Virus record (IMG/VR): IMGVR_UViG_3300031785_000002
Coordinates: 1 to 57,033 of that record
Source: a virus
DNA: 57,033 nt
Reading direction: 5' to 3' (one strand)
Shown here: one piece after another, positions 20,901 to 26,795 of the stretch
Layout: each line of letters begins with the position of its first letter
How positions within the stretch are numbered: the first letter of the stretch is position 1
Notes under the pieces: generated by a model
The model's input: only the letters and a program-made list of their open reading frames with translations
Databases searched by the model: none
What the model was told of the DNA's origin: nothing
Translations under genes and position numbers: made by a program

Positions 20901-21052
20901 ATGCGAGAAACAGACTTCTGCGTAAGATGAGACAGGTCAAAGACAATCCAAGATTACCAGAAGAGCAAAAGGACAAAATTATCAAAAGACTTGGCGATCA
21001 GCTTCAGACTGTTATCACCAGAGCAAACAAGCTGATGAACGAAAACCTATAA
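11981..21052 (+). CDS. Giant polyvalent internal virion protein (3,023 residues)
   Basis: Start ATG has GAGGAG upstream. Visible parts: Gly/Ala-rich hydrophobic stretch 115-175; coiled coils about 300-660; a zincin-like peptidase core with MNHEVIHAL (H703-E704-x-x-H707) and a candidate third ligand in NEEAVAE (771-777); several unassigned globular regions, including 1880-2040 with GSFGLYHIHQRGHDKELT; an LPD38-like C-terminal region with FNPEFLVTNMFRDIQ (from 2460); a basic coiled C-terminus. It belongs to the 'large polyvalent protein' class of phages, which are thought to be injected with DNA. The last gene of the late operon, it ends at a strong terminator. Confidence 0.7.
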   Translation: MGQYYVQGSSGKYYSFNISGQSPNDAEQGKIQQILQQNNDSLIGGQPTSEEKGGFGAALSGGIDTLQLGFGSAIEGLGESTDIDFLKEYGKEVVETNKQQLADNEQYRTRIDDITGVGSALSFAGQAIVEQVPQIGSTLAGAYAGAKVGAALGPKGAIVGGIAGGVSANLPFFYGMNREAQKDVSPVVDEGIAALTAIPQSILDFIADRIVVGAIFTPKFINGGGIFSRIAKGAGAGAAAEVPTELGQQVLERLQAGKELASEEAIKEYRDVAITAGLVGGSIRGTSNLIAGDRNKKDHAEKTRQLDEDFRELQQEVHGNAALGLKKKNELAPDPSVKSEVIKQGNQVEAQQQAILKAQEAAVAGTSRLNLKRLSEEEQSTLGQYRQAIGSSQRPFTTVAELRDAGLTDRADSIQEQQLGVLNAKMEDRATVKHKFTQAQYDAAVERVKRDGVAEVANIRDAAKTEKGNKPAESVAESIRDEMIANRVIKKINNSEYVPLSEEDVAADPATELRALLSREQKKLESKRKAKEDMKERQRALLQSWDGSSPQESALEVTQKEDARIDSDIAVSEKTVKNIQRQIDSIDARSGAAGQLAKQTFTAEDSMLALRAAQEASKAKPRAEYETRKKEIAKKIESYAKKDLGLKGFKFSFEDELGGSRPGTVGQGYYDPKQKLIAIAVGIYDPNMSDADYIARLKGVMNHEVIHALRDARLFTDAEFQTLVNAANKRKVTVVRNGENVQRDYNFVDRALKLNRRRDGETDAQFTARVNEEAVAEMFRSYADGRLKVAGKPLSLFKRIINFFLGVKSAHIDTGFDSVDAIFEDIKTGKIGSRSQTDLEGRVRRRGDPVQEAVDELAIESAYTAFDADDPEDYVAMSVADRDFSEVGDVSILPDEALQNAQFIRANKQKSTDQKKIMGKLFANRDLDDGTIVSIRPNLNGFIEGDNGRLQMTQTVHEGRNYSTALGYDIFATVSNPEMLVSPAKRRDIYNGETPKGAKQDKVPMASGSGGYVNMTRGEAELIINNPDHVLSFNPGSKKREVVGHHLFVDEKGYAVEKVDGVGVHFGGKIFVKGKLVHYTSENAPQPLDGLPTSVKYIDNSEKDFSEVFSPELPMAQTDKVGVIAHKLPKELLVQGTGEKATIPVPQAFTPNNKGTVFNNIDRLKEKHPDAMSSAQAFMRMQQDAMGGEFVPLPPLNAINYANDPMRMAAKLRQLTPELKAGVDEGFSYVSQIKSLYDSGQATPEMTLKLFLWGILSRGAGPVQQEAAYIDIVEDATPLIKKAGRGFFTQDDIDTWKRTVKKYLPAGSPGRQVTMNVNAAGKLMFEMSKRSPQNNNITVGEEIHQLMLNNNVSGRAVRRAFLSLTNKAGIDNKVVSFVLLVGGKTDLLIMDRIQTSNMFDDGRFGGANLYDGIFLGTYNQKNGKPYNDGLAKLLIGPRGSLVTEFMEDGIRPNVELAYGIVGRPEDASLGRFHWESWVIEGEQVVNHSTLAAIAENNPVGHAVTEGKPFTFSSGMTYRRAPSGAVVEYPLSDGSPVFMTPTRFKAFTKRLSDKGVKDGIYPQGFKVSDATAQPWYTLPEVNRSKLDEIAKQFENARPNGSLRDGTERAGKDTVTIKRGDGRKPERTDGRDFSSVPAVEGLNTLKDFIRNNPDGYTLNSQGVLIPPGTPDSGIAVAPIKAAELIVGPDIPLEVLREYVENAKSVSEVLDQEVFLGGWLNEADNQYYLDNAILVRDKVEALYIAEAAEQEAIYDLTVPPYGQEIVTNEGIKQLQETGIYRDNIAERYRRGIDEASRLFRKSRLSNPEQGRVERARDADLLDIFSQDDAFTERLSQDDLQQLQEVQELFSSINESPRDFMEVPSNPSAPIANPVAVRARNRGETVANPYLFGVIEDGGRKYAVSLLAGQHAEGQSREERPVPTMGSFGLYHIHQRGHDKELTDNSKFPSVEEAIYATLRQWDRQGRSDGEVIVIPDGGDFNMDLRMEWKSPSHKSPPLVLSLQYIANRKNPFYTVRTFYPELSDTSYKGLMKEKKVGRFDEMSVPLAPETVRLGQQITENQHHIVYSKSYDVLSKAMKMIPLVSDQKAEDITKEFIMRFQDRMLPVGQIIDELRSKGANITDALDTYQKESLYHGITGERINTATDGLYKPTAELVSTLDVDADFDALDSEFAKYSFETTGSKKVAAIEAYLYALHAKERNEYIRTIDPSNDSGSGMDDAQADRILNWERSLNETERAKFFEIRSRVRDIIADTNKIRRDAGLIPENFEEDPAAIDEEGKEFKPPPVYSDYVPLRGILDPMGEANEDASFAGTGGASYSVRGREDKRALGRDTYPTNLLAGVFMQHQNSIIRSEKNEVAKSFLNLLKANRDGMADYAIELKTMPMKRGIVNGTVRVIPDLTASQDPSILQVKQNGNVTRIRLKDARLARALNGSVGVSPQTSNALTRSLGVLNRYLSNINTSFNPEFLVTNMFRDIQTAGVNVNQYERAGLTKEVMKNFKQAFKGVRDVVRTEGQASNITREMAEKADFDIDKISNADLFRLFQIYGGQNATNMMSDLADQVNNVNSLVGDIAESGARGQWNKIKNSFVGEKTGSLLKLLEDYNTVVENAIRVATFKALAPKIGFQKAAFAARNVTVDFAKGGEYKNAMNSAYLFYNASLQGSFALLNAATRSAKVRKIWAGLIVFGIVQDQLNAAFSEEDEDGELVYDKTPQYILEHNMIFPMFGLGPTERSELAIPMPYGLNMAVNFGRSLSRYARGAYTVGEAGSSIIGTAVDTINPLGGTNNFFNFVAPTIFDPFIDIYSNEEEFSGRPITKETSPFDPTPPPDSQLYWSTTSPSAKWIAANLNSLTGGNAIQSGIVDVSPDLLEYWVGFLTGGAGMFAQRSVDLATETIPTALTEGFEDEMVRQIPFARKVFYSVSEREDLSGFIENRNKVLQAQELLKSALEAGDPAQARSVRQRYATELRISGQVKALNNARNRLLRKMRQVKDNPRLPEEQKDKIIKRLGDQLQTVITRANKLMNENL

Positions 21053-21080
21053 AAAAGGGCGCTGTAAAGCGCCCCTTTAT
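21051..21080. terminator. Bidirectional intrinsic terminator
   Basis: Stem GGGCGC/GCGCCC with loop TGTAAA, preceded by six A (T-tract for minus transcripts) and followed by CTTTAT on plus. It separates the convergent giant gene and the HTH gene at 21097. Stronger for minus transcription. Confidence 0.8.
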
Positions 21081-21096
21081 TTGTACGATGGTACAA
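21081..21096. promoter_or_regulatory. TTGTAC-N4-GTACAA dyad between convergent genes
   Basis: Perfect TTGTAC GATG GTACAA, directly between the terminator and the stop of the 21097 gene. Not placed where a promoter is needed, which supports a stoperator-like or roadblock role. Confidence 0.55.
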
Positions 21097-21300
21097 TTAC
21101 TCGCCCATCTTTTTCTGCAACCAGTCCTCTACCTCTTGCCGCTTCCATCTTTTTATTCTAGGCGAAAAAGAAATAGGTCTTGGAAACCTCTCGTCACTTT
21201 CCATTACATACTGGATTGACTTCGGCTTAATTGACAGCATATCAGCTATTGCCTTTGCGTCTATAAAATCTGTCTTCATTGTGAACGCCCTTGCTTCCAT
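21097..21300 (-). CDS. Small HTH DNA-binding protein (AlpA/excisionase-like)
   Basis: 67 residues with GAGGAG eight bases before the ATG. Motif order IDAKAIADMLSIKPKSIQYV, FPRPISFSPRIKRWKRQEVEDWL is that of the AlpA/MerR-like winged HTH family used as transcription regulators or excisionases. No integrase is seen, so a regulator is more likely. It is the last gene of the leftward operon, overlaps the upstream gene by 25 bases, and is a candidate to bind the TTGTAC dyad beside it (inference). Confidence 0.65.
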   Translation of the reverse strand: MEARAFTMKTDFIDAKAIADMLSIKPKSIQYVMESDERFPRPISFSPRIKRWKRQEVEDWLQKKMGE

Positions 21301-21749
21301 TTTGTAAACTCCTCAGATAGAGATTTAAATTTCTCCCTTGCTTGGGAGTTCGTTTTCATATCAGCCCTGCTGGTTACCTCCAAATAGTTTCGCAACGCTT
21401 CCGCAACACCATTTTCATCTGGAGTAAGTGTTGGGTATTTTCCTGTTGGGTCATACGTTGTGATATTCTTTGCATGAAGAAACTCAACAAAGCTGGGGTT
21501 TCTGCACAACATACCAGCACTGGCAATTAGCTTATCAACCTCACGTTGCTCAACAGATATCTCTGGTTCATCTTGCTCGTTTAGCTTTACCATAGCAACC
21601 ATATATCGAGAGCCTACCCAATCTGTGTGTAGATTAGCTGGAACTTCGTTAGGGTGTATAGCCAACCTAAGTATCGTGCCAGCCTTACTTTGTGACATTG
21701 ATGTTTTTACCGCCTCAAAATGCACTGCGGCATCTTTTATGTTATCCAT
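21276..21749 (-). CDS. Conserved phage protein of unknown function
   Basis: 157 residues. Distinct block AVHFEAVKTSMSQSKAGTILRLAIHP followed by DWVGSRYMVAMVKL suggests a small beta-rich domain, and the C-terminal 40 residues are basic and helical. Sits in a tight run of minus genes with HNH, SSB-like and annealing proteins, so a DNA-metabolism role is guessed from context only. Confidence 0.5.
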   Translation of the reverse strand: MDNIKDAAVHFEAVKTSMSQSKAGTILRLAIHPNEVPANLHTDWVGSRYMVAMVKLNEQDEPEISVEQREVDKLIASAGMLCRNPSFVEFLHAKNITTYDPTGKYPTLTPDENGVAEALRNYLEVTSRADMKTNSQAREKFKSLSEEFTKWKQGRSQ

Positions 21750-21981
21750 GCTTACCTCTATGTATTCTAGACATTCTGTCTTTTTTAACCCTCACAGTAC
21801 GCAAGAAGTTACCGTTACCGTGAAAGTTGCCTCTCTTTTGATTGTTGTACCGCCTGTCCAGTTTTGTTCCCACAACAGAACCGCCGTACTCTTTAAAGTT
21901 TATGACCCTATCGTTCATCATCTTTAGATGGTCTTCAAACTCCTCAACCGTCATCCCAAGGGGGATTTTTTCTTTGCTCAT
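21742..21981 (-). CDS. Small unknown protein
   Basis: 79 residues, MSKEKIPLGMTVEEFEDHL then a basic Arg/Lys/Gly-rich C-terminus (NNQKRGNFHGNGNFLRTVRVKKDR). Overlaps its neighbours by a few bases, so it is part of the same operon. No family recognised. Confidence 0.45.
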   Translation of the reverse strand: MSKEKIPLGMTVEEFEDHLKMMNDRVINFKEYGGSVVGTKLDRRYNNQKRGNFHGNGNFLRTVRVKKDRMSRIHRGKHG

Positions 21982-22148
21982 TTTATGTCCTTTCCATGTG
22001 CCTCAAGAGCATGAACAACTATCGCCACTTTTGACATCATATCGTGGTCAGTCTCCGCTCCATCCACAATTTTGCTTCGCTTAACTTCATCAGGCAAACT
22101 TTCAATTTGATGCTTCAATTCATAAGCTATGCAAAGACTTTCATCCAT
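21978..22148 (-). CDS. Small 56-residue protein
   Basis: ATG at 22148 with GGGAG seven bases upstream; the frame runs MDESLCIAYELKHQIESLP to IVVHALEAHGKDIK and ends in an ATGA overlap with the next gene. Two helices are predicted. Overlaps at both ends and the ribosome site make it very likely real. Function unknown. Confidence 0.6.
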   Translation of the reverse strand: MDESLCIAYELKHQIESLPDEVKRSKIVDGAETDHDMMSKVAIVVHALEAHGKDIK

Positions 22149-22419
22149 TGAACTTCTCCCAATTAACTCTAGCCCATTTCAGCGGGTCTATGCCTTGCAA
22201 ATCCCACCAAGTTCTTTCGTCACCGAATGCGTGTAGCTTCATGTGACAGGAGTGGCACAGAGGAACACACCAATTATCTCCCACTTTCATGCTCATGGCA
22301 TTTGGCTCCGCAAACATGATGTGGTGTGCCTCTGCGCCATACCCACAGACCAAGCAGGGCGAACCTCTTAAGGTCTGTAGATACTTCTTAGACCTAACCC
22401 GCTTAGAACGGTGGGTCAT
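22141..22419 (-). CDS. HNH endonuclease (Ref/DUF968-like)
   Basis: 92 residues from ATG 22419, which overlaps the upstream stop; a longer TTG form from 22452 is possible. Motifs: PCLVCGYGAEAHHI, then NWCVPLCHSCHMKLHAFG and WWDLQGIDPLKWA. The CxxC/HH/CHxCH arrangement is a zinc-finger HNH fold as in recombination-associated nucleases of phages (P1 Ref-like). It probably nicks DNA intermediates beside the annealing and exonuclease genes of this operon. Confidence 0.75.
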   Translation of the reverse strand: MTHRSKRVRSKKYLQTLRGSPCLVCGYGAEAHHIMFAEPNAMSMKVGDNWCVPLCHSCHMKLHAFGDERTWWDLQGIDPLKWARVNWEKFNG

Positions 22420-22717
22420 CTGCAACAGCCGCTTGCGCTCTAGGTGGTGCAAATCCGTCTGCGTTTTCTTTCTTCTGATTGCTTTCCTGATACATACTAC
22501 CAGTTAAAGAAACAAAAGTTGCGCCAGTCTTTTTGCTGGTTTTTTTCCAACCAGCTAGACGTAGCTTAGGCTTAGGGTTGCCTCTAGACATCTGTTCAAC
22601 AAGGTCATTGATGACCTCATCAGACAACTCCAAGTCACCTGTGTAGTCAGGCTGATTAGGTGTCTTTTTATTGTTATTTGTAAACAAGACTCCTGATGGT
22701 GGGTATTGATTGCTCAT
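22403..22717 (-). CDS. Putative SSB-like / DUF736-like protein
   Basis: 104 residues with PPSGVLFTNNNKKTPNQPDYTG, KLRLAGWKKTSKKTGATFVSL and an acidic-aromatic end DDPPF. The small OB-like pattern and the acidic C-terminal tip are reminiscent of single-strand-binding proteins, which recruit partners through such a tip. It lies next to the annealing protein and a nuclease. The assignment is tentative. Confidence 0.45.
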   Translation of the reverse strand: MSNQYPPSGVLFTNNNKKTPNQPDYTGDLELSDEVINDLVEQMSRGNPKPKLRLAGWKKTSKKTGATFVSLTGSMYQESNQKKENADGFAPPRAQAAVADDPPF

Positions 22718-23367
22718 GCGGCTTCTCCCTTTTCGGATTCAAATTTCTTGGCATGGTTCTGGAAGTTATCTAAAACCTCTTCGTACAGCTTATTGTCACC
22801 CTTCTTTAAGGTTTCGATAGCACCCTTGTTGATGCCCCAAAAGCCGCGCAAAGTTTGCAAGTCTTTACACTCAGGAATGAAAGTATTGAATACAGCGGCA
22901 ACTGTATCCATTCCCTGTATATCCTTCTTCTCACCAGTAGAACTCTCTACGGTGACTGTTGGCTCTACACCCTCTGGCAAGTCTTCACCAGCATAGATGT
23001 AATGCCCAAGGCCATGCATTGCACAGCACTTAGCGAGACAGCGCTGAAGCGCAGTATTTACTTGAAAGCTGTCTGGCTGTGACACAGCATTGTTTGCGTG
23101 ATTGAGAACAGGCAGAACTTCAGTCTGGCTCTCCCCATCAATATCAACTGTAACCGATACAAACGCATACCCTGCTGGGTCAATCATGTACGGCAAGGTG
23201 CAATCATTATTTGCACTAGAGTACAAATTTTTAGTAAACGTGGCCTTGGGATAATGTTTTTTCACTATCCCCCAAGCCCAAGCCCAAGACAGGTAAACTA
23301 ATTCACCTTTCTTTTCGGTATGTTCTGACACATCAATGCCAGATAAAGTTTCCCATACACTACTCAT
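22714..23367 (-). CDS. Single-strand annealing protein, Sak-type (DUF1071)
   Basis: 217 residues from ATG 23367 with AAAGGA upstream; a longer N-terminal extension is unlikely. Motifs VYLSWAWAWGIVKKHYP, PYMIDPAGYAFVSVTV, VLPVLNHANNAV and ALQRCLAKCCAMHGLGHYIYAGEDLPE define the Sak/DUF1071 family, which anneals single strands in phage recombination. Directly upstream is the PD-(D/E)XK nuclease that would make the single strands, a Red-like pair. Confidence 0.85.
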   Translation of the reverse strand: MSSVWETLSGIDVSEHTEKKGELVYLSWAWAWGIVKKHYPKATFTKNLYSSANNDCTLPYMIDPAGYAFVSVTVDIDGESQTEVLPVLNHANNAVSQPDSFQVNTALQRCLAKCCAMHGLGHYIYAGEDLPEGVEPTVTVESSTGEKKDIQGMDTVAAVFNTFIPECKDLQTLRGFWGINKGAIETLKKGDNKLYEEVLDNFQNHAKKFESEKGEAA

Positions 23368-23368
23368 C

Positions 23369-24235
23369 TCAATTTCCTTTATACTGTGAGCAAAATTCAG
23401 CGACACCGCAGTAGTCGCCATTACACCGCACATATTCACCAATGCGATGTTCTATCTCAGTTGACACGTCCTGTGCCTCAGAGAATTTCTTGGCCTCGTC
23501 TTCGTTATCAAAGACGCGCATGGCCCTCTTTAATCCCTTTTTCTTTACCGCCCATGCATCGTCACGCTTCCAGCGCTCTTCATCTGAGCATGGTGTAAAT
23601 GACCCTTCCATGTCGTACAGAACCTGTGCGTTCTGATGGTAGTTTATGCGGTCATGTATGTAGCGGATGCGTTTCATTTCATCCCACATTGGGATATCAA
23701 CAATTACGATAGGAGACTGGGGGTAATTAGGTTTGTTTTGTGCATCACGCCTGTTCCAGTCTCTAAGAACCGCACAAATGGACAGCTTCTTTACTTTCTT
23801 GCCTTTGTTCTTCTGAACCAAATAAGCATACACGTTTAGCTGTCTCTCCCAGTCTATCTTGCCATGAATGACAGACCATACACTGGTAACTTTGTAGTCT
23901 GTAATCTCTACCGTCTGACCCTTAATCACCTGATGGTCAACAGCACCAGACAAAACCCAGCCATTTATTTTTGTGAATAAACGCTCTTCAATAACCACGT
24001 CATCGGACGGCTCAGTGCTTTCTAAAACGTGATGCACAGCAGTGCCAAACAAAGCCCAGATGTTGTCAACGACATCCACTACACGCTCATTGTGGTAGTG
24101 GTCACGCATAACCCTGACCCTTGCGCTATCAATCAGCGTTGTAACTGAGATGTCTGCATGACCCTTGCTATATTTGTCGTTTCTGGCAAAATCAACAAAA
24201 GACTGTGGCAGATTGTGGTTGTTGGTAACTTTCAT
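23369..24235 (-). CDS. PD-(D/E)XK nuclease (RecB/Cas4-like exonuclease)
   Basis: 288 residues, GGGAG six bases before the ATG. Core: GTAVHH (64-69), SGAVD (D100), ITDYK with D113 and K115, and RQLNVYAYL after it, as in RecB-family nucleases. A C-terminal RCNGDYCGVAEFC suggests a metal or Fe-S cluster as in AddB/Cas4 types. Probable 5' or 3' exonuclease partner of the adjacent Sak protein. Confidence 0.8.
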   Translation of the reverse strand: MKVTNNHNLPQSFVDFARNDKYSKGHADISVTTLIDSARVRVMRDHYHNERVVDVVDNIWALFGTAVHHVLESTEPSDDVVIEERLFTKINGWVLSGAVDHQVIKGQTVEITDYKVTSVWSVIHGKIDWERQLNVYAYLVQKNKGKKVKKLSICAVLRDWNRRDAQNKPNYPQSPIVIVDIPMWDEMKRIRYIHDRINYHQNAQVLYDMEGSFTPCSDEERWKRDDAWAVKKKGLKRAMRVFDNEDEAKKFSEAQDVSTEIEHRIGEYVRCNGDYCGVAEFCSQYKGN

Positions 24236-24256
24236 TGCGTTCTCCCTTCACAGTTT

Positions 24257-24285
24257 GTTGTATCACTAGGGCATATACAAGTCAA
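24257..24285 (-). promoter_or_regulatory. Probable promoter of the leftward recombination operon
   Basis: On minus, TTGACT at 24285-24280, spacer 17, TACAAC at 24262-24257, 22 bases before the nuclease ATG. It sits in the divergent gap before RusA. Confidence 0.5.
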
Positions 24286-24299
24286 CAGGATATTTTAGT

Positions 24300-24692
24300 A
24301 TGAAAGAGCATATATTCCAGATACTTGGCGAACCAGCATCAAAGGCCAATAGTCGAAAGATAGTGATGATAAGGGGGCGTCCTGCCTCGATTAAATCGGA
24401 AAAGGCTCGTAACTATGCTGTGAGGTTTTTGGCACAGTGTCAAACTCTTGACCTGCTTTTTGAAAACGATGTAAAAGTTGAAATGTTAATTTACTATGCT
24501 TCTAGGAGGCCAGACCTTGATGAAAGTCTGATACTAGACCTAATGCAAGGGGTAATTTATAAAAATGACCGACAGGTTAAGCAGAAGAATATTTACTGGG
24601 GGCTTGATAGGGAAAGGCCTAGAACAATCATCAGAGTGTCACCTTTGGAGAGCGGTGATATCCCAAGCTATCTCAGATGCCTACCTGAATGA
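24300..24692 (+). CDS. RusA-like Holliday junction resolvase
   Basis: 130 residues. The family signature RRPDLDESLILDLMQGVIYKNDRQV supplies acidic residues D72, D74, D80 and D90 expected of the dimeric active site, and RPRTIIRVSP ends the fold. It resolves branched DNA before packaging. It heads a short plus-strand island, divergent from the exonuclease, with a promoter gap of 64 bases between. Confidence 0.8.
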   Translation: MKEHIFQILGEPASKANSRKIVMIRGRPASIKSEKARNYAVRFLAQCQTLDLLFENDVKVEMLIYYASRRPDLDESLILDLMQGVIYKNDRQVKQKNIYWGLDRERPRTIIRVSPLESGDIPSYLRCLPE

Positions 24693-24873
24693 ACCCAAAG
24701 AACGCGAAATAATAGAGATGTGGATTCACACAGAGGACTTCATAACGGTGTGTGATTTAGCTGACATAGACTACGACAAAATGAAAAATAATTTTCTACA
24801 CATTCTACAATCCAAGCCAGCGATTGCCAGATACGAGGGTCGTAAATTAAAAGACTTGATAGACAGAAAATAG
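24565..24873 (+). CDS. Small helical protein overlapping RusA
   Basis: 102 residues, start uncertain: ATG 24565 gives a 128-base overlap with rusA; a later TTG (24604) is possible. Visible core HLWRAVISQAISDAYL, MWIHTEDFITVCDLADIDYDKM suggests a small helical domain seen in phage and plasmid early genes. Ends at a TAG immediately next to a degenerate GTAC site. Function unknown. Confidence 0.5.
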   Translation: MTDRLSRRIFTGGLIGKGLEQSSECHLWRAVISQAISDAYLNEPKEREIIEMWIHTEDFITVCDLADIDYDKMKNNFLHILQSKPAIARYEGRKLKDLIDRK

Positions 24874-24957
24874 CACCATAGTACAAATGTATTTTAATTG
24901 TATATATAATATATAATACATTATGTACTTTATAGTACATAGTGTACTTATACCGAA
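24871..24957 (-). repeat. AT-rich GTAC-palindrome element, copy B (inverted)
   Basis: Read on minus, this stretch matches the element at 37104-37196: TATGTACTATA-A-AGTACATA, GTATTATATATTATATA, then TTAAAATACAT and TGTACTATGG, with a few short gaps. It contains the dyad ATGTAC TTTATA GTACAT (24923-24940) and lies between the RusA and primase genes. Confidence 0.65.
24923..24940. promoter_or_regulatory. ATGTAC-N6-GTACAT dyad
   Basis: Perfect 18-base dyad ATGTAC TTTATA GTACAT inside repeat copy B. A degenerate partner (TAGCAC CATA GTACAA, 24871-24886) lies 50 bases to the left. Confidence 0.5.
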
Positions 24958-24975
24958 CTTACTCCAAAATTGATA

Positions 24976-25004
24976 TTGACAGTATTCGACCATCGGCATA
25001 TCGT
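24976..25004 (+). promoter_or_regulatory. Promoter of primase-helicase
   Basis: Consensus TTGACA at 24976-24981, spacer 17, TATCGT at 24999-25004; the expected start is just before the GGAG ribosome site of ATG 25027. It supports that start rather than one at 24970. Confidence 0.55.
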
Positions 25005-25026
25005 TATGGTGTCGTGGAGAAATACA

Positions 25027-26787
25027 ATGCAAACAGAACACCTAATTCGCGGAGAGGCACTCCGTAAGGGCGAGGGTCAGCACAAAGTCGTCTGCCCGAT
25101 ATGCTCACCCCAAAGAAAGAAAAAGAGGGAGCGCACACTTTCACTGAAGGTGAGCGAGGAAGGTATCTTGTACAACTGCTGGCACTGCAATGCCAACGGT
25201 GTCGTTGCCTTAGAAGAAAGATATATGCCAGCAAGGAGGAGCAATAAAGTGTCACTAGCCGTTCAACATAACTGGGATGACCTAAACGATAAAACAATAA
25301 ACTGGCTCAAAGGGCGCGGCATATCTGAGGACACAGCTAGAAAAGCAAAGGTAAAATCTGGTGTGCATTACATCGGTGCGGTACAGAACCAAACTGACTG
25401 CGTTGTCTTTCCCTATACTAACCAAGGCCAAACATATGCCGCAAAAATCAGAGCGATAACCGACAAGGGTTTTGCTTGTAACGGCTCACCAGCATCATTT
25501 TTTAATCTCGACTCCGTTGTGGCAGGAGATGACCTCTTTATCTGCGAGGGCGAGATGGACGTGCTGGCATTCATGGAAGCTGGCTTTGAAAGCTGTGTGT
25601 CTGTGCCGAATGGCGCGGTGATGAAGGTTGTGGATGGTAGAATTGACCCACAAGAGGACAGTAAGTTTAAGTTTCTGTGGGATGCAAAGAAGAAGATAGA
25701 GAAAGCAAACAGAATAATAATTGCGACAGACTCTGACAGCGCTGGTCAAGCTATGGCTGAGGAGATAGCGCGGAGAATTGGCAAGGACAAATGCTGGAAG
25801 GTTGAGTTCCCAGAAGACTGTAAAGATGCCAATGATGTTTTGCTGAAGCATGGAAGCAAAGGTCTGGATAAAGTTGTCTCAAAGATAATTCCGTGGCCTG
25901 TCGCTGGACTTTATGATGCCTCGCATTTTTATGATGAATTGGATGAGATTTATGAAAAGGGAATGGGTAGCGGTGCGTCCACTGGCTACGTCAATGTTGA
26001 TGAATACTACACGATTGTAGAGGGTCAGTTGACCGTTGTTACAGGTCACCCATCATCAGGCAAATCAGAATTTATTGACCAGATTATGGTTAACTTGGCA
26101 GAAGAAAAGGGCTGGAAGTTTGCTATTTGTTCTTTCGAGAATGAGCCTCGACTGCACATTGCCAAGTTAATTAGTAAGCACTTTGCCAAGCCGTTTTTTA
26201 CTGGTGTAACCCCACGTCTCACGCCTGATGAATTAGATAGAGGCAAGGACTTTGTGCGGGAACACTTCAGCTTTTTGTATCAGAACGATGGCTCACTAGC
26301 TACGATAGAAGGAATCATAGAGAGATTAAAGATAGCTGTGATGAGACACGGCATTCGTGGGGCTATCATCGACCCATACAATTACATTCAAAAAAATGGC
26401 GATATGAGCGAGACGGATTGGATTAGTGAGATGCTGACCCAGCTTCGGGTCTTCGCTCAGTCTCACGGCATTCACCTCTGGTTTGTCGCGCACCCAACAA
26501 AAATGATGCGCGGCACAGATGGGAAAGTGCCAGCGCCCAAGGGATATGATATTTCTGGGAGCGCGGCTTGGTTTGCAAAAGCGGATGTGGGGCTGTCTGT
26601 ACACAGGCCAGACCCAGTGGATAATGCAATTAGTGAGGTTCACGTTTGGAAATGTCGTTTTAGTTGGGTGGGCAAACAGGGCGTTGCTGAACTGTTTTTT
26701 AATCCAGTAACGTCTCGCTATTCGATTGGTGGTGAGGATAATTTTCCAGATGTACCATCGTACAATTTTGAAGACGTGCCATTTTAG
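25027..26787 (+). CDS. Primase-helicase (T7 gp4-like)
   Basis: 586 residues from ATG 25027 (GGAG seven bases upstream). Zinc site CPIC (C23, C26) and CWHC (C51, C54); TOPRIM motifs FICEGEMDVL (171-180) and ATDSDSAG (233-240); a linker, then a DnaB-type ATPase with Walker A GHPSSGKS (340-347), Walker B AIIDPYN (446-452) and VAHPTKM. It primes and unwinds at the fork; no phage polymerase is visible, so it would load the host replisome. The C-terminus EDVPF is acidic-aromatic, as in T7 gp4. An operator-like dyad lies within its last codons. Confidence 0.9.
   Translation: MQTEHLIRGEALRKGEGQHKVVCPICSPQRKKKRERTLSLKVSEEGILYNCWHCNANGVVALEERYMPARRSNKVSLAVQHNWDDLNDKTINWLKGRGISEDTARKAKVKSGVHYIGAVQNQTDCVVFPYTNQGQTYAAKIRAITDKGFACNGSPASFFNLDSVVAGDDLFICEGEMDVLAFMEAGFESCVSVPNGAVMKVVDGRIDPQEDSKFKFLWDAKKKIEKANRIIIATDSDSAGQAMAEEIARRIGKDKCWKVEFPEDCKDANDVLLKHGSKGLDKVVSKIIPWPVAGLYDASHFYDELDEIYEKGMGSGASTGYVNVDEYYTIVEGQLTVVTGHPSSGKSEFIDQIMVNLAEEKGWKFAICSFENEPRLHIAKLISKHFAKPFFTGVTPRLTPDELDRGKDFVREHFSFLYQNDGSLATIEGIIERLKIAVMRHGIRGAIIDPYNYIQKNGDMSETDWISEMLTQLRVFAQSHGIHLWFVAHPTKMMRGTDGKVPAPKGYDISGSAAWFAKADVGLSVHRPDPVDNAISEVHVWKCRFSWVGKQGVAELFFNPVTSRYSIGGEDNFPDVPSYNFEDVPF
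26750..26765. promoter_or_regulatory. GTAC dyad inside the primase 3' end
   Basis: ATGTAC CATC GTACAA, spacer 4, within the codons for DVPSYN about 20 bases from the stop. It is the only clear dyad in this search that falls fully inside a coding region. Confidence 0.35.
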
Positions 26788-26795
26788 GAAGAGAT

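Noticed and set aside
21097-21300. Excisionase implying lysogeny
   Set aside because: No integrase, repressor of known type or attachment site was seen, so the HTH protein is better viewed as a regulator.
24970-25026. Primase start at 24970
   Set aside because: The start would lie upstream of a consensus promoter whose predicted start point is near 25011; ATG 25027 has GGAG.
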